DNA of 64,000 nt from JAVEDQ01 sp963783105 (GCA_963783105.1 CAWAMI010000001.1:558001-622000), one strand, 5' to 3'. Shown: positions 52,296 through 61,094, numbered from the stretch's first letter. Numbers and translations are program-made. The notes: a model not told the origin generated them from the letters alone.

Positions 52296-52952
52296 TCAGC
52301 GGCCCCGCGGGACCGCGAGCCCGGTCTCGTAGGCACGCACCACGAGTTGGACCCGATCGCGGCATTCGAGCTTGGCGAGCAGATTCCCGATGTGAGTCTT
52401 GACGGTCGCCTCTCCGATGAACAGCTCGCCGGCGATCTCCGAGTTGTTTCTCCCTTGCGCCACCAATGACAGCACGTCCCGTTCCCGCGCGGAGACCTCG
52501 GGCAACGGCTCGGAGGACCGGGCGCGCACGGCGGCCGTGAACTCGGCGATCAACCGTCTGGTCACCGTGGGGGCGAGGAGGGCGTCGCCGCGGGCGACGA
52601 TGCGGACGCCGTCGAGAAGGTCGTCCGGCGGCGAGTCCTTGAGCAGGAAGCCACTGGCCCCGGCGGTGAGCGCCTCGAAGACATACTCGTCGAGGTCGTA
52701 GGTGGTCAGGACGAGCACGGCGGTCCCCGGCACGTCCGTCACGATGCGGCGAGTGGCTTCGATCCCGTCCAACCGCGGCATCCGGATGTCCATCAGCACC
52801 ACGTCCGGCCGCAGCCGACGAGCTTCGCTGATCGCCTCGACTCCGTCCGCGGCCTCGCCGACGACGTCGAAGCCGTCCTCGCCGTCGAGCAGTTTGCGAA
52901 AGCCGGCCCGGACCAGTAACTGATCGTCGGCGACGAGCAGGCGGAGCGTCAT
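52296..52952 (-). CDS. NarL/LuxR-family response regulator
   Basis: A 218-residue regulator. Receiver domain with ADDQ at 8-11, phospho-acceptor D55 in LMDIRMPRLDG and FLLKDSPPDDLL. LuxR-type helix-turn-helix at ~150-210 (LPEVSARERDVLSLVAQGRNNSEIAGELFIGEATVKTHIGNLLAKL). The ATG overlaps the stop of the kinase gene by four bases (ATGA), so the two form one unit. It converges with the OmpR-linked kinase gene. Target genes unknown. Confidence 0.92.
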   Translation of the reverse strand: MTLRLLVADDQLLVRAGFRKLLDGEDGFDVVGEAADGVEAISEARRLRPDVVLMDIRMPRLDGIEATRRIVTDVPGTAVLVLTTYDLDEYVFEALTAGASGFLLKDSPPDDLLDGVRIVARGDALLAPTVTRRLIAEFTAAVRARSSEPLPEVSARERDVLSLVAQGRNNSEIAGELFIGEATVKTHIGNLLAKLECRDRVQLVVRAYETGLAVPRGR

Positions 52953-54166
52953 GTCGCCTTCGGCACGGCAGCGGCGGACTCGATCGGCAGGCAGGCGCGC
53001 ACGGTCCAACCTCCGGCCGCGTCCGGGCCCGCGAACAGTTCGCCGCCGTAGACCCCGGCGCGCTCGCGCATGCCGACCAATCCCTGCCCCGCCCCCGAAT
53101 CGGAGAGATCCGGATCGGACGAACCCCGGCCGTCGTCCTTCACGTCGACCCGCACCTGCCGGGCGTCGTAGCGGACGACGACGTCGACCGATTCCGCCTT
53201 CGCGTGCTTGACCACGTTGGTCAGTGCCTCCTGCACGATGCGGTAGGCGGAGAGGTCGACCCCGGCCGGGAGCACCCGCGGCCGGCCCTCGACGCACAGC
53301 CGGACGTCCAGCCCGGTCCGGCGTGCGTGCTCGACCAGGCAGTCGACGTCGGCGAGGGTGGGTTGGGGCCGCAGCGTCGCCGGCTCGTCGGCCGATCGCA
53401 GCAGGCCGAGAAGGCGACGGAGATCGACCATCGCCTCACGGCCGGTGCGTTCGACCGACTCCAGCACGGACTCGGTCGAGGGCCCGTCCGCCGTTCCGTG
53501 TCGCCAGGCGCGTCTCTCGGCGGCGGACTGAACGACGATGACCGAGAGGCTGTGCGCCACGACGTCGTGCAGCTCACGGGCGATGCGAGAGCGTTCGTGA
53601 TCAACCGCCTCGGCCGTCCGGCGCTCGTGTTCAGCGCTCAACGCGGCCGCCTGGGTCCGAGCCGCACTGGCCTGCTCGCCGCGTCGGGCGAGTACGAAGC
53701 CGACGATCCAGGCGACCGACATCCATACGACGACGGGCGCCGGGTCGCCGACGCCTCCGCCGAAGGCGATCATGACGACTTGGCCGACGATGAAGAAGGC
53801 GACCAGGAGCACCGTGGCCCGCGTCAAACGGCTTCCGGAGTTGCCCGCCGCGATCGCATAGGTCGCGAAGATCAGGACGAGGAAGCCCTCGAACGGGCCC
53901 TGAGCGTCGACGGGCCACATCTCCGCGACCCAGACGGTCGTCAGGAACACCGCGAGCAGCGGCGCGAGCACCGGACTCCGTCGCCGGAGACCCAACGCCA
54001 CGAGCGCGGCGGCGAGGAAGGTCAGATGCACCGCCGGGGGCCCGGGGTATTCGGCGCTACGGGGATGCAGCGCAACGTTGACGCTCCCGATCCCGAGGAT
54101 GACCGCCGGAGCCAGCCAGTCGAGGGTGAGCCGCCTCCACTCCAGGTGCCGTAGAGGTGCGCGCAC
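52949..54166 (-). CDS. NarL-type sensor histidine kinase (HisKA_3)
   Basis: About 405 residues. An N-terminal membrane domain of four to five helices (WLAPAVILGIGSVNVAL, LTFLAAALVALGL, FLVLIFATYAIAAG, ATVLLVAFFIVGQVVMIAF, VVVWMSVAWIVGFVLA), then the dimerisation helix with phospho-accepting His in ARELHDVVAHSLSVIVVQ, and an ATPase domain with YRIVQEALTNVVKHA, VDVKDDGRG and GQGLVGMRERAGVYGG. The start is uncertain: GTG 54166 is chosen, GTG 54181 is possible. Coupled to the response regulator by ATGA. The signal is probably sensed in the membrane. Confidence 0.88.
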   Translation of the reverse strand: MRAPLRHLEWRRLTLDWLAPAVILGIGSVNVALHPRSAEYPGPPAVHLTFLAAALVALGLRRRSPVLAPLLAVFLTTVWVAEMWPVDAQGPFEGFLVLIFATYAIAAGNSGSRLTRATVLLVAFFIVGQVVMIAFGGGVGDPAPVVVWMSVAWIVGFVLARRGEQASAARTQAAALSAEHERRTAEAVDHERSRIARELHDVVAHSLSVIVVQSAAERRAWRHGTADGPSTESVLESVERTGREAMVDLRRLLGLLRSADEPATLRPQPTLADVDCLVEHARRTGLDVRLCVEGRPRVLPAGVDLSAYRIVQEALTNVVKHAKAESVDVVVRYDARQVRVDVKDDGRGSSDPDLSDSGAGQGLVGMRERAGVYGGELFAGPDAAGGWTVRACLPIESAAAVPKAT

Positions 54167-54418
54167 GGGGGCCGGATACACGGCCGGAACCGTAACTCCG
54201 CTGCAGCGCCTGCACCTCCCCTTCGGGGTGGATCGCGGGGGACCGGTCCTCCGCCTCCGGGTGGAGTTCGGCGGACGAAGAGTCCGACTCAGCACGACCT
54301 CGATCCACCCCGCGACGGATCCGCGCGGGAACGCCGGCGCCCTAGCTTTGCGCTGCCGCACCACGACGACGAGGTCGCCGTGGCCCTCGTCCGCTCACCA
54401 GAAAGGGACTCGATCGCC

Positions 54419-54886
54419 ATGCCCGCTTACCGCTCGCCGGCCGCCCGACCCGCGACGCCCGTCGAATCCGACTGGCTCGCAACACTTCCCGGGGACCACG
54501 TCACGTGGGGTCTCGGGTCCTTCGCCGCCGCGGCCGTGGTCATCGTCCTCGGCAACACGAGTCTCCAGGAGGGCGAGAACGGCGGCACGGTCTCCTTGAT
54601 CGTCAGCCTGATCGTCTGCGCGACAGCTGCCGGCCTGCTCTACGGCTGGATCGTCCCCGGAACGGCACGACCTGCCCGAACCGGCCTGATCGTCGGCATC
54701 GTCACGCTGATCACGGTGGTCGTCTTCTGGTCCGGACTCCCCATCGTCGTCGGCTCGGCCGCCGTCGTGGTCACGCGGCGGTCCGTGGTGACGACTCCCA
54801 CCAGGGTCGTGGTCGTGCTGGCCGGCGTCGCGGCCGCGGCGACCCTGGTGCTCGGTGTGGTGGCCGGAGTCCTGGACCACCTCTGA
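54419..54886 (+). CDS. Hypothetical multi-pass membrane protein
   Basis: A 155-residue protein with four hydrophobic helices (WGLGSFAAAAVVIVLG, GGTVSLIVSLIVCATAAGLLYGW, TGLIVGIVTLITVVVFWSGLPIVVGSAAVVV, VVVVLAGVAAAATLVLGVVAGVL). ATG 54419 has AAAGGGA ten bases upstream; the longer frame to 54380 is unsupported. It is divergent from the NarL-type kinase, a common place for a target gene of such systems (inference). The stop codon lies in the first unit of a 17-bp tandem repeat. Confidence 0.7.
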   Translation: MPAYRSPAARPATPVESDWLATLPGDHVTWGLGSFAAAAVVIVLGNTSLQEGENGGTVSLIVSLIVCATAAGLLYGWIVPGTARPARTGLIVGIVTLITVVVFWSGLPIVVGSAAVVVTRRSVVTTPTRVVVVLAGVAAAATLVLGVVAGVLDHL

Positions 54887-54938
54887 CCCTGGACCACCTC
54901 TGACCCTGGACCACCTCTGACCCTGGACCACCTCTGAG
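54871..54938. repeat. 17-bp tandem repeat, four copies, spanning a stop codon
   Basis: CCTGGACCACCTCTGA(C/G) is repeated four times. The first unit encodes the last residues LDHL and the TGA (54884-54886) of the membrane protein. The later copies repeat the stop out of frame. Confidence 0.92.
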
Positions 54939-55074
54939 CCCGGACGCCAGGTAGCCGGGCGGATTCCCGAGTCCGGCAGGACACAGGTCCCGTGCCCCTG
55001 GGCCGCCCGCCCGGCAGCGTGCCGTTCCGTAGCGGTCGGCACGGGGCCGGCCGCCGGAGGAAGGGACGACCATC

Positions 55075-55998
55075 GTGGACGCACGCCGATACCTCGCGCC
55101 GATCGGAGTGGCCTCGCTGCTGCTCGCCGGTCCTGCGGCCTGTGGAGGATCGGACACCTCCTCGACAGCCGGCGGGACGCCGACATCGGGCGCAGCGGCG
55201 ACCCCGGCGGGCTCGGAAGTGCAGGCCAACGGCCTCACGCTCACGGCGCGGGGGACGGATTTCGCCATCAGCGGTTCACCCCGGCCCGGCCACATCGACG
55301 TCACCTTCGCCAACACCGACAGCAAGGCCCACGAGGCCCAGATCGTCCCGCTCAAGCCCGGGAAGTCCGTGCAGGACGTGCTCGCCGACCTGAAGTCCGG
55401 CGGTGAGCAGAAGGCGGCGGCGGACCTGGCCGCCGACCCGGAGACGACGACCTACGGCACGCCCGCGCTGCTGTCCGGCGGCCAGACGTCGGAAGTGATC
55501 TCCGACCGCATCCCGGCGGGCACCTACGCCGTGGTGTCCTTCCTTCCCGGTGCCGACGGCCAGCCGCAGGTCACCGCCGGTATGGCGGGCCAGTTCACCG
55601 TCGGGGGCGCGCCGGTCGAGGCGACGCCGGCTCGGGACGGGGAGGTCAGCCTCACCGATTCCGGCATCACCCTGCCGGCGGGGTTCCAGGGTCGGGGCAC
55701 CTTCGCCGTCACGAACGCCGGGACGAAGCAGCACTCGTTCAGCATCGCCCGTCTCGACGGCCCCCTCGACGACCTGTTCAACTACGTCGGCTCCCACCTG
55801 GCTCAGAACCAGCCGATCGACGGCGCCCCCGGCGCGATCGTCAGCGGCGTCGCGACGCTCAACCCGGGCCAGACCGCTTTCCTCGTCCTCGATCTCGAGC
55901 CGGGGCACTACGGCTACGTGTCCACGGTGCAGGGCGACGGTGGCCCGAGCGACACCGACTACGCCCGAGGCCTGAAGGGTGAGTTCACCGTGAACTGA
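55075..55998 (+). CDS. Secreted lipoprotein with two related beta-sandwich repeats
   Basis: A 307-residue lipoprotein. Signal peptide with lipobox GPAAC (Cys at residue ~23), then a Ser/Thr/Gly-rich linker. Two similar ~120-residue halves follow. The first has TFANTDSKAHEAQIVPLKPGKSVQDVL and AGTYAVVSFLPGADG. The second has FAVTNAGTKQHSFSIARLDGPLDDLFNY and PGHYGYVSTVQGDGG. Both resemble a cupredoxin-like sandwich with a single His after the N-T/A-G strand, but no full copper site is evident. GTG 55075 follows GGAGGAAGGG. It lies 45 bases upstream of the kinase gene and may be its accessory sensor (inference). Confidence 0.75.
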   Translation: MDARRYLAPIGVASLLLAGPAACGGSDTSSTAGGTPTSGAAATPAGSEVQANGLTLTARGTDFAISGSPRPGHIDVTFANTDSKAHEAQIVPLKPGKSVQDVLADLKSGGEQKAAADLAADPETTTYGTPALLSGGQTSEVISDRIPAGTYAVVSFLPGADGQPQVTAGMAGQFTVGGAPVEATPARDGEVSLTDSGITLPAGFQGRGTFAVTNAGTKQHSFSIARLDGPLDDLFNYVGSHLAQNQPIDGAPGAIVSGVATLNPGQTAFLVLDLEPGHYGYVSTVQGDGGPSDTDYARGLKGEFTVN

Positions 55999-56043
55999 CG
56001 CGGTTCGGATGCGCGGATTCGGTCGGCGGTATAGGGAGACCCT

Positions 56044-58113
56044 GTGGCACTCACCCACGTCGAGAGCAGCCGGTCCTTCGACGATGTGTTCCGCCGTCGG
56101 GCGTTCGACCCAGGCCCGTTGGCGGTGAGCGCGTTCGCCGCTGTCGTGCTCGCGCTCGGGGCGGGGACCGTCGTCCTCCATCTCCTCAACGGGACGCAGC
56201 CGCTCACCGCTTGGTGGTTCGGCACGACGACCACCGCTGTCACCAGTGGTGCGATGGGTGCGCTGCTCGTCCGGACCCGTCCGGCGAACCCGATCGGCTG
56301 GCTCTTCTGCCTGGCCGGACTCGCCGCCGGGGCCTGCGGTCTGGGCCGGGAGTATCTCGTCCGGTCGGTCGTCGCCGGACCGCTGCCGGGGGCGGCCTGG
56401 ATCGGCTGGCTCGCCGACTCCCTCTACATCGCGGTGATGGCGGCCCTTCCCGCCGTGCTCATGCTGTTCCCCGACGGGCGGACTCTGGGGGGACGGTGGA
56501 GGCTCGTCCTCGCGGCCGTCCCCGTGGGCGGGTGCCTGGCATGGCTCGGCTATGCCTTCGCCCCCGACGCCACCGTGATCGCGGGCCAGGAGATCGCGAA
56601 CCCGGCCGGCAGCCTGCTGCCGTCCGGCTTCGTGTACCGCCTCAACGCGTTCAACAGTCTGAGCTTCGTGGTGCTCGCTGCATGCGCCATCGCCTCGCTG
56701 GCCGTGCGCTACCGCCGCGCCGCCCCACGGCTGCGGCTGCAGCTGACCTGGGTGTTCTTCACCGGGACGGTCGCGCTCGTGGAGCTCGCTCTCGAGCTGC
56801 TGCCGTCGTTCGCTGTCGGCATGTGGCTCGGCCCGCTCGTGGAGTCGCTGTTCATCGCCTCGATCGCCGTCGCGATCGTGCGTCATCAGTTGCTCGACAT
56901 CGAGCTCGTGGTCAACCGGACGCTCGTGTACCTGGTGGTGAGCTTCCTGCTGCTCGGTCTCTATCTGGGGGCGGTCGCCCTCGTCGCTCGTAGCGTCGGC
57001 GGCCGGTCGAGCGGCGGTGCGTCGTTGCTCGGGACGGCGCTCGTCGCGGTGGCGTTCGCGCCCCTGCGCTCGAGGGTTCAGTCCGGGGTCGACCGGCTCA
57101 TCTACGGCGACCGGAAGGACCCCTACGGAGTCATGTCCTCCCTGACCCGGCAGCTCGAACAGGCCGACGCCCTCGGGACCGAGCTGGGCATCGTGCTCGA
57201 GACCATCACCCGGTCACTCCGGCTGCCGTACGCCGCCATCACGAGCGTGGACGGCCTGGTCAAGGAGGAAAGCGGATGCCCGCGCGGTGCCGTCTCCGTT
57301 CGTCCGCTCACCTATCGCGGCACTCCGGTCGGTGATCTCGAGATCTGCCCTCGCGCTCCGGGCGAGACCCTCGGCGCCGCCGACGAGCGGCTGCTGGACG
57401 ACCTGGGCCGTCAGGCCGGTGCCCTGCTGCACGTCCTTCGGCTCGCGGCCGACCTGCAGGAGTCCCGCCGCCGACTCGTCACCGCCAAGGAGGAGGAGCG
57501 ACGGCGCCTGCGGCGTGACCTGCACGACGGCCTCGGGCCGGAGCTCGCTGCCCTGACCCTCAAGGCCGAGGGAGCCGCCTTGCAGCTCGGCACCCGTCCG
57601 GAGCGCGCCTCCGAGCTGCTCTCGGAGGTGAAGGGGGGTTTGCGGCACACCATCGCCGACGTCCGCCGGCTCGTCTACGACCTGCGGCCCCCCTGCCTCG
57701 ACGAACTCGGGCTGCCCGGGGCACTGCGGGACTTCGCGAACAGGATGGAGCGAGCTGACGCGCGTCCGCTGTTCCGGGTCGACGCGCCGGAGGAGCGGAC
57801 GGCGTTCCCCGCCGCCGTGGAGGTCGCGGCCTACCGCATCGCCACCGAGGCCATGACCAACGTGGTGCGGCACGCGAACGCCTCGCACTGCCAGGTACGG
57901 CTCGTCGTCGACCCCGGCGATCATCTCGATGTGATCGTCGAGGACGACGGCTGCGGCGTGGGCGAGGACCCCGTTGCGGGGGTCGGCACGCGTTCGATGA
58001 TCGAACGCGCCACGGAGATCGGCGGGACGGCCGCGCTCCGCCGCCGGACCGATGGCGCCGGGGCGAGGGTGCACGCCCGCCTACCGTTGGGCTTCGGGGC
58101 AGGCGCCCCGTGA
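56044..58113 (+). CDS. Large membrane-bound NarL-type histidine kinase
   Basis: A 689-residue kinase. The N-terminal ~330 residues contain about eight transmembrane helices and no large extracytoplasmic loop. A linker with RSRVQSGVDRLIYGDRKDPYGV and a GAF-like segment (~350-460) follow, then the dimerisation helix with the phospho-accepting His in LRRDLHDGLGPELAALTLKAEG. The ATPase domain has YRIATEAMTNVVRHANASH, DVIVEDDGCG and GVGTRSMIERATEIGG. Such kinases sense membrane-proximal or lipid signals. The stop overlaps the response-regulator start. Preceded by the lipoprotein gene. Confidence 0.88.
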   Translation: MALTHVESSRSFDDVFRRRAFDPGPLAVSAFAAVVLALGAGTVVLHLLNGTQPLTAWWFGTTTTAVTSGAMGALLVRTRPANPIGWLFCLAGLAAGACGLGREYLVRSVVAGPLPGAAWIGWLADSLYIAVMAALPAVLMLFPDGRTLGGRWRLVLAAVPVGGCLAWLGYAFAPDATVIAGQEIANPAGSLLPSGFVYRLNAFNSLSFVVLAACAIASLAVRYRRAAPRLRLQLTWVFFTGTVALVELALELLPSFAVGMWLGPLVESLFIASIAVAIVRHQLLDIELVVNRTLVYLVVSFLLLGLYLGAVALVARSVGGRSSGGASLLGTALVAVAFAPLRSRVQSGVDRLIYGDRKDPYGVMSSLTRQLEQADALGTELGIVLETITRSLRLPYAAITSVDGLVKEESGCPRGAVSVRPLTYRGTPVGDLEICPRAPGETLGAADERLLDDLGRQAGALLHVLRLAADLQESRRRLVTAKEEERRRLRRDLHDGLGPELAALTLKAEGAALQLGTRPERASELLSEVKGGLRHTIADVRRLVYDLRPPCLDELGLPGALRDFANRMERADARPLFRVDAPEERTAFPAAVEVAAYRIATEAMTNVVRHANASHCQVRLVVDPGDHLDVIVEDDGCGVGEDPVAGVGTRSMIERATEIGGTAALRRRTDGAGARVHARLPLGFGAGAP

Positions 58114-58799
58114 TGCCGGCGTCCCCTCCGCCGGAGACCATCCGGGTGATCATTGCGGACGATCACCCGATGTTCCGGGAGGGCCTGCTGGCGTTGTTCG
58201 AGGCGGTACCGGACATCGAGGTGGTGGCCGAGTGTGCCAGCGGGGACGAGGCCGTCGAGGCGGCCGCTCTCCACCAGCCGGACGTCCTGATCATGGATCT
58301 GAAGATGCCCGGCCGGAACGGGATCGACGCGACGCGGCAGATCGTCGGGACCAGTCCGCACATCGGCACTCTCGTGGTCACGATGTTCGACGAGGACGAG
58401 AGCGTCTTCGCGGCCATGCGGGCCGGCGCCCGGGGATATCTGCTCAAAGGAGCGGAGCACAGCGAGATCGTCCGGGCCGTGCGGACGGTGGCGGCCGGGG
58501 AAGCGATCTTCGGTTCCGCCCTGGCCCGGCGGTTGATCGGCTACTTCTCGGGTGGAGCCGGAGCGGGGACGGCGGTGCCCTTCGCGCATCTCACCGCCCG
58601 GGAGCGCGAGGTGCTCGACAAGGTGGCGGCCGGACGGTCGAACGGTGGGATAGCCCGGGATCTCGGTCTCTCGGAGAAGACCGTGCGGAACCATCTCTCG
58701 AACATCTTCGTGAAGCTGCAGGTGGCCGACCGGGCCGAAGCCATCGTGCGGGCGCGGGAGGCCGGTCTGGGCGTCTCCCGCACCCGTCCCCCGGACTGA
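58110..58799 (+). CDS. NarL/LuxR-family response regulator
   Basis: A 229-residue regulator: receiver with IIADDHPMFREGL, phospho-acceptor Asp in IMDLKMPGRNGID, YLLKGAEHSEI, and a LuxR-type HTH (LTAREREVLDKVAAGRSNGGIARDLGLSEKTVRNHLSNIFVKL). It starts at GTG 58110 or ATG 58113, overlapping the kinase stop (GTGATG). Followed after six bases by a perfect palindromic terminator. Target genes unknown; regulators of this class include DevR. Confidence 0.92.
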   Translation: MMPASPPPETIRVIIADDHPMFREGLLALFEAVPDIEVVAECASGDEAVEAAALHQPDVLIMDLKMPGRNGIDATRQIVGTSPHIGTLVVTMFDEDESVFAAMRAGARGYLLKGAEHSEIVRAVRTVAAGEAIFGSALARRLIGYFSGGAGAGTAVPFAHLTAREREVLDKVAAGRSNGGIARDLGLSEKTVRNHLSNIFVKLQVADRAEAIVRAREAGLGVSRTRPPD

Positions 58800-58805
58800 G
58801 GTGCA

Positions 58806-58825
58806 CTGTGGGGCGCGCCCCACAG
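58806..58825. terminator. Perfect 20-bp palindromic terminator
   Basis: CTGTGGGGCGCGCCCCACAG is self-complementary over its full length. It lies six bases after the response-regulator stop on the plus strand and ten bases after the tRNA-Asp 3' end on the minus strand, so it can end both transcripts. Confidence 0.8.
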
Positions 58826-58834
58826 CTCTTCCTG

Positions 58835-58909
58835 CGGTCTCGACGGGATTCGAACCCGCGACCTCCGCCTTGACAGGGCGGCGTGAACTCCAGACTTCAC
58901 CACGAGACC
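58835..58909 (-). tRNA. tRNA-Asp (GTC)
   Basis: On the minus strand the acceptor GGTCTCG pairs with CGAGACC, the anticodon stem is CCGCC/GGCGG with loop CTGTCAA (anticodon GTC), the T-arm has GGTTCGAATCC, and the discriminator is G. CCA is not encoded. It follows tRNA-Glu by 28 bases. Confidence 0.96.
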
Positions 58910-58937
58910 TTGTTCAGTTGTCCGGCCGGGACCGGCG

Positions 58938-59010
58938 TACCCCCAACGGGGTTCGAACCCGTGTTACCGCCTTGAAAGGGCGGCGTCCTGGACCACTAGA
59001 CGATGGGGGC
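58938..59010 (-). tRNA. tRNA-Glu (TTC)
   Basis: On the minus strand the acceptor GCCCCCA pairs with TGGGGGT (terminal G-U pair, usual in actinobacterial tRNA-Glu). The anticodon loop is CTTTCAA (anticodon TTC), with CCGCC/GGCGG stem and GGTTCGAACCC T-arm. CCA is not encoded. First of a tRNA-Glu/tRNA-Asp pair. Confidence 0.96.
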
Positions 59011-59144
59011 TGGTGGGGCTGCGGGCCCTCTGCACGGAGACAGTGACGCCGACGATCCCCCAGCGTCTGCCGTCGGGAGCAACGAAAGCATACGGGACGC
59101 CGGCCGCCCCGGCCAAAGCGTGCCGGCCGCGGACCCACCCCCTG

Positions 59145-60551
59145 TCACCGCGCACGGCTGAGCTCGGAGCCCGCCGCTTCGGGCCCCGGTTCGTCCGGCG
59201 CCTGGTCGCGCAGCCCGAGGGCCACGAGCAGCCCGACCGCGGCCACGCAGGCCGCGACCGCCCACGCGTCGCGTGCTCCGCCCGCGATGTCGATCCCGAC
59301 GCCGGAGGTCCGAGTCCCGGCCGTGAACACCGCGCCCAGGGCTGCCGCGCCGATCGCGCCGCCGAGCCCGCGGAAGAACGTCGTCGTCGCCATGGCGGTG
59401 CCGAGCCGACGTCGCTCGACGGAGTTCTGCACGCCGACGACGAGGACCTGACCGACCAGCCCGAAGCCGGCTCCGAACAGCCCGAGCAGGACGCCCACGA
59501 CCGTCCGCGACGGATGCGTGGCGGTGACGGCCAGCCCGGCCAGGGCCGCCGACATGAGGCCGAGACCGACCACCGGGTAGCGGGAGAGCCGGCCGGTGCG
59601 CGCGAGGGCGCGCCCGGCGGCGTTCGTCGAGATGGTGATCCCGAGCATCATCGGCACCAGCAGCAGGCCGGCCTCCGTCGGTGTCGCACCGGTCGTGCGC
59701 TCCAGGAACAGCGGCACGAACACGGTGACCGCGAACAGCGCGGCGGTCGTCAGGAACAGGGCCGCGCTCGCCACGGCGACGGTGCGGGTGCGCAGCAGCC
59801 GCAGGGGCACGATCGGATCGTCCGCCCGCCGCTCCCGCAGGGTGAGTCCGATGCCCAGGGCGACGACTCCCGCGCCGAGGGCGAGGATCGCCGAGGAGTC
59901 CCAGGCGTAGCGCTCCCCGCCCCAGACGCAGAGCAGGAGCAGGGCGCTGGTGGCGCCGGCCAGCAGGACGGCACCGCCGACGTCGAGCGCCTGCGGCTTC
60001 TCGTCGACGCTCGTGGCCGGCAGCCGCAGGCGGAGCCCGGCCAGCGCAAGCAGGCCGAGCGGCAGGTTCAGGTAGAACACCCAGCGCCAGCCGGCGGAGT
60101 CGACCAGGACCCCGCCGAGCAGCGGTCCCACGACGGTGGCGACCGCGAACGACGCGACGACGTAGCCCTGGTAGCGCCCGCGTTCCCGCGGCGGGACGAG
60201 GTCGGCGACCGAGGCCATCGCCAGCGTCATCAGCCCCCCGGCGGCGACGCCCTGCAGCGTGCGGGCGGCGACGAGGACGGCCAGCGTCGGGGCGAGCCCG
60301 CAGGTCGCCGACGCGACGAGGAACGTCGCGAGGGCCACCTCGAGCAGTCGCTTGCGGCCCCACCGGTCGCCGAGCTTGCCCCACAGCGGCGTGCTCGCCG
60401 CGGCGGCGACGACGTAGGCCGTCACGATCCACGTCACGTCGGTCACCGAGCCGAGGTCGCTCGCGACAACCGGCAGGGCGGTCGCGAGGACCGTTTGATC
60501 GAGAACCGCGGGCAGCATCGCGAGCACCACGGCGGCGAAGGGCACCAGCAT
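59145..60551 (-). CDS. DHA2-type MFS drug exporter
   Basis: A 468-residue proton-coupled exporter with about 14 hydrophobic segments. Motifs: LDQTVLATALPVVASDLG in TM1 (the D1 motif of 14-TMS exporters), GKLGDRWGRKRLL loop motif A, LQGVAAGGLMTLAMASVADLVPPRERGRYQG, and antiporter motif C-like GPLLGGVLVD in TM5. I chose ATG 60551 because the preceding bases hold two palindromic operators. It is divergent from a MarR regulator that probably represses it. Substrate is likely a hydrophobic drug or metabolite. Confidence 0.9.
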   Translation of the reverse strand: MLVPFAAVVLAMLPAVLDQTVLATALPVVASDLGSVTDVTWIVTAYVVAAAASTPLWGKLGDRWGRKRLLEVALATFLVASATCGLAPTLAVLVAARTLQGVAAGGLMTLAMASVADLVPPRERGRYQGYVVASFAVATVVGPLLGGVLVDSAGWRWVFYLNLPLGLLALAGLRLRLPATSVDEKPQALDVGGAVLLAGATSALLLLCVWGGERYAWDSSAILALGAGVVALGIGLTLRERRADDPIVPLRLLRTRTVAVASAALFLTTAALFAVTVFVPLFLERTTGATPTEAGLLLVPMMLGITISTNAAGRALARTGRLSRYPVVGLGLMSAALAGLAVTATHPSRTVVGVLLGLFGAGFGLVGQVLVVGVQNSVERRRLGTAMATTTFFRGLGGAIGAAALGAVFTAGTRTSGVGIDIAGGARDAWAVAACVAAVGLLVALGLRDQAPDEPGPEAAGSELSRAR

Positions 60552-60564
60552 CGTCCGCTCCAAA

Positions 60565-60622
60565 CGTTTGACGTCAAACGATGGCCGGGACGGTAGGTCC
60601 GCGGACACTTTGATGTCAAACG
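60565..60622. promoter_or_regulatory. Two MarR-type palindromic operators
   Basis: CGTTTGACGTCAAACG (60565-60580) is a perfect 16-bp palindrome. ACTTTGATGTCAAACG (60607-60622) is a second copy, symmetric except at its centre and one edge. Their centres are 42 bp apart, four helical turns, in the 81-bp gap between the exporter and MarR genes. This is the expected layout for a MarR protein controlling both promoters. Confidence 0.75.
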
Positions 60623-60632
60623 ATCGTCTACG

Positions 60633-61073
60633 ATGGGCGCCGTGCCCCCGCCCGAGTCGCTCCCGCCGATCGGCCTCCGCCTCACCCGCACGGCCCGGCT
60701 CGTCTCGCAGGCCTTCGACCGGGCGATGGAGGAGGCCGGCGGCAGCCGCGCCACCTGGCAGGTCCTCCTGCTGATCCGCGCGCAGCAGTGGGGCACGCAA
60801 TCGGCGATGGCCGAGGCGATCGGCATCACGGGGGGCACGCTCACCCATCACCTGAACGGCCTCGAGCGTGCGGGGCTCGTCCGCCGCTGGCGGGAGGAAC
60901 AGAACCGCCGCGTCCAGCGCACCGAGCTCACCCCAGCCGGGGAGGAGTTGTTCCAGTCCCTGCGCACGGTCGCCGTCGCGCACGACGCCAAGCTCCGGTC
61001 CCAGCTCGCGCGGGAGGAGGTCGATCGGCTCGCCGACCTGCTCGACCGGTTGCTCGCCGGCCTCGACACGTAG
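60633..61073 (+). CDS. MarR-family regulator of the exporter
   Basis: A 146-residue winged-helix repressor. SRATWQVLLLIRAQQWGTQSAMAEAIGITGGTLTHHLNGLERAGLVRRWREEQNRRVQRTELTPAGEELF covers the HTH and wing with the conserved basic Arg residues. The C-terminal helices serve dimerisation. It starts at ATG 60633 (GTG 60642 possible). It is divergent from the DHA2 exporter with two palindromes between, so it probably autorepresses and derepresses the pump when an amphipathic ligand binds. Confidence 0.9.
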   Translation: MGAVPPPESLPPIGLRLTRTARLVSQAFDRAMEEAGGSRATWQVLLLIRAQQWGTQSAMAEAIGITGGTLTHHLNGLERAGLVRRWREEQNRRVQRTELTPAGEELFQSLRTVAVAHDAKLRSQLAREEVDRLADLLDRLLAGLDT

Positions 61074-61094
61074 TCGTCCGCCGGCGCGCGGCGA

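Noticed and set aside
45366..59010. Integrated plasmid or phage island between the tRNAs
   Set aside because: No integrase, excisionase, transfer or phage gene and no duplicated tRNA 3' end are visible. Kept only as a synteny observation.
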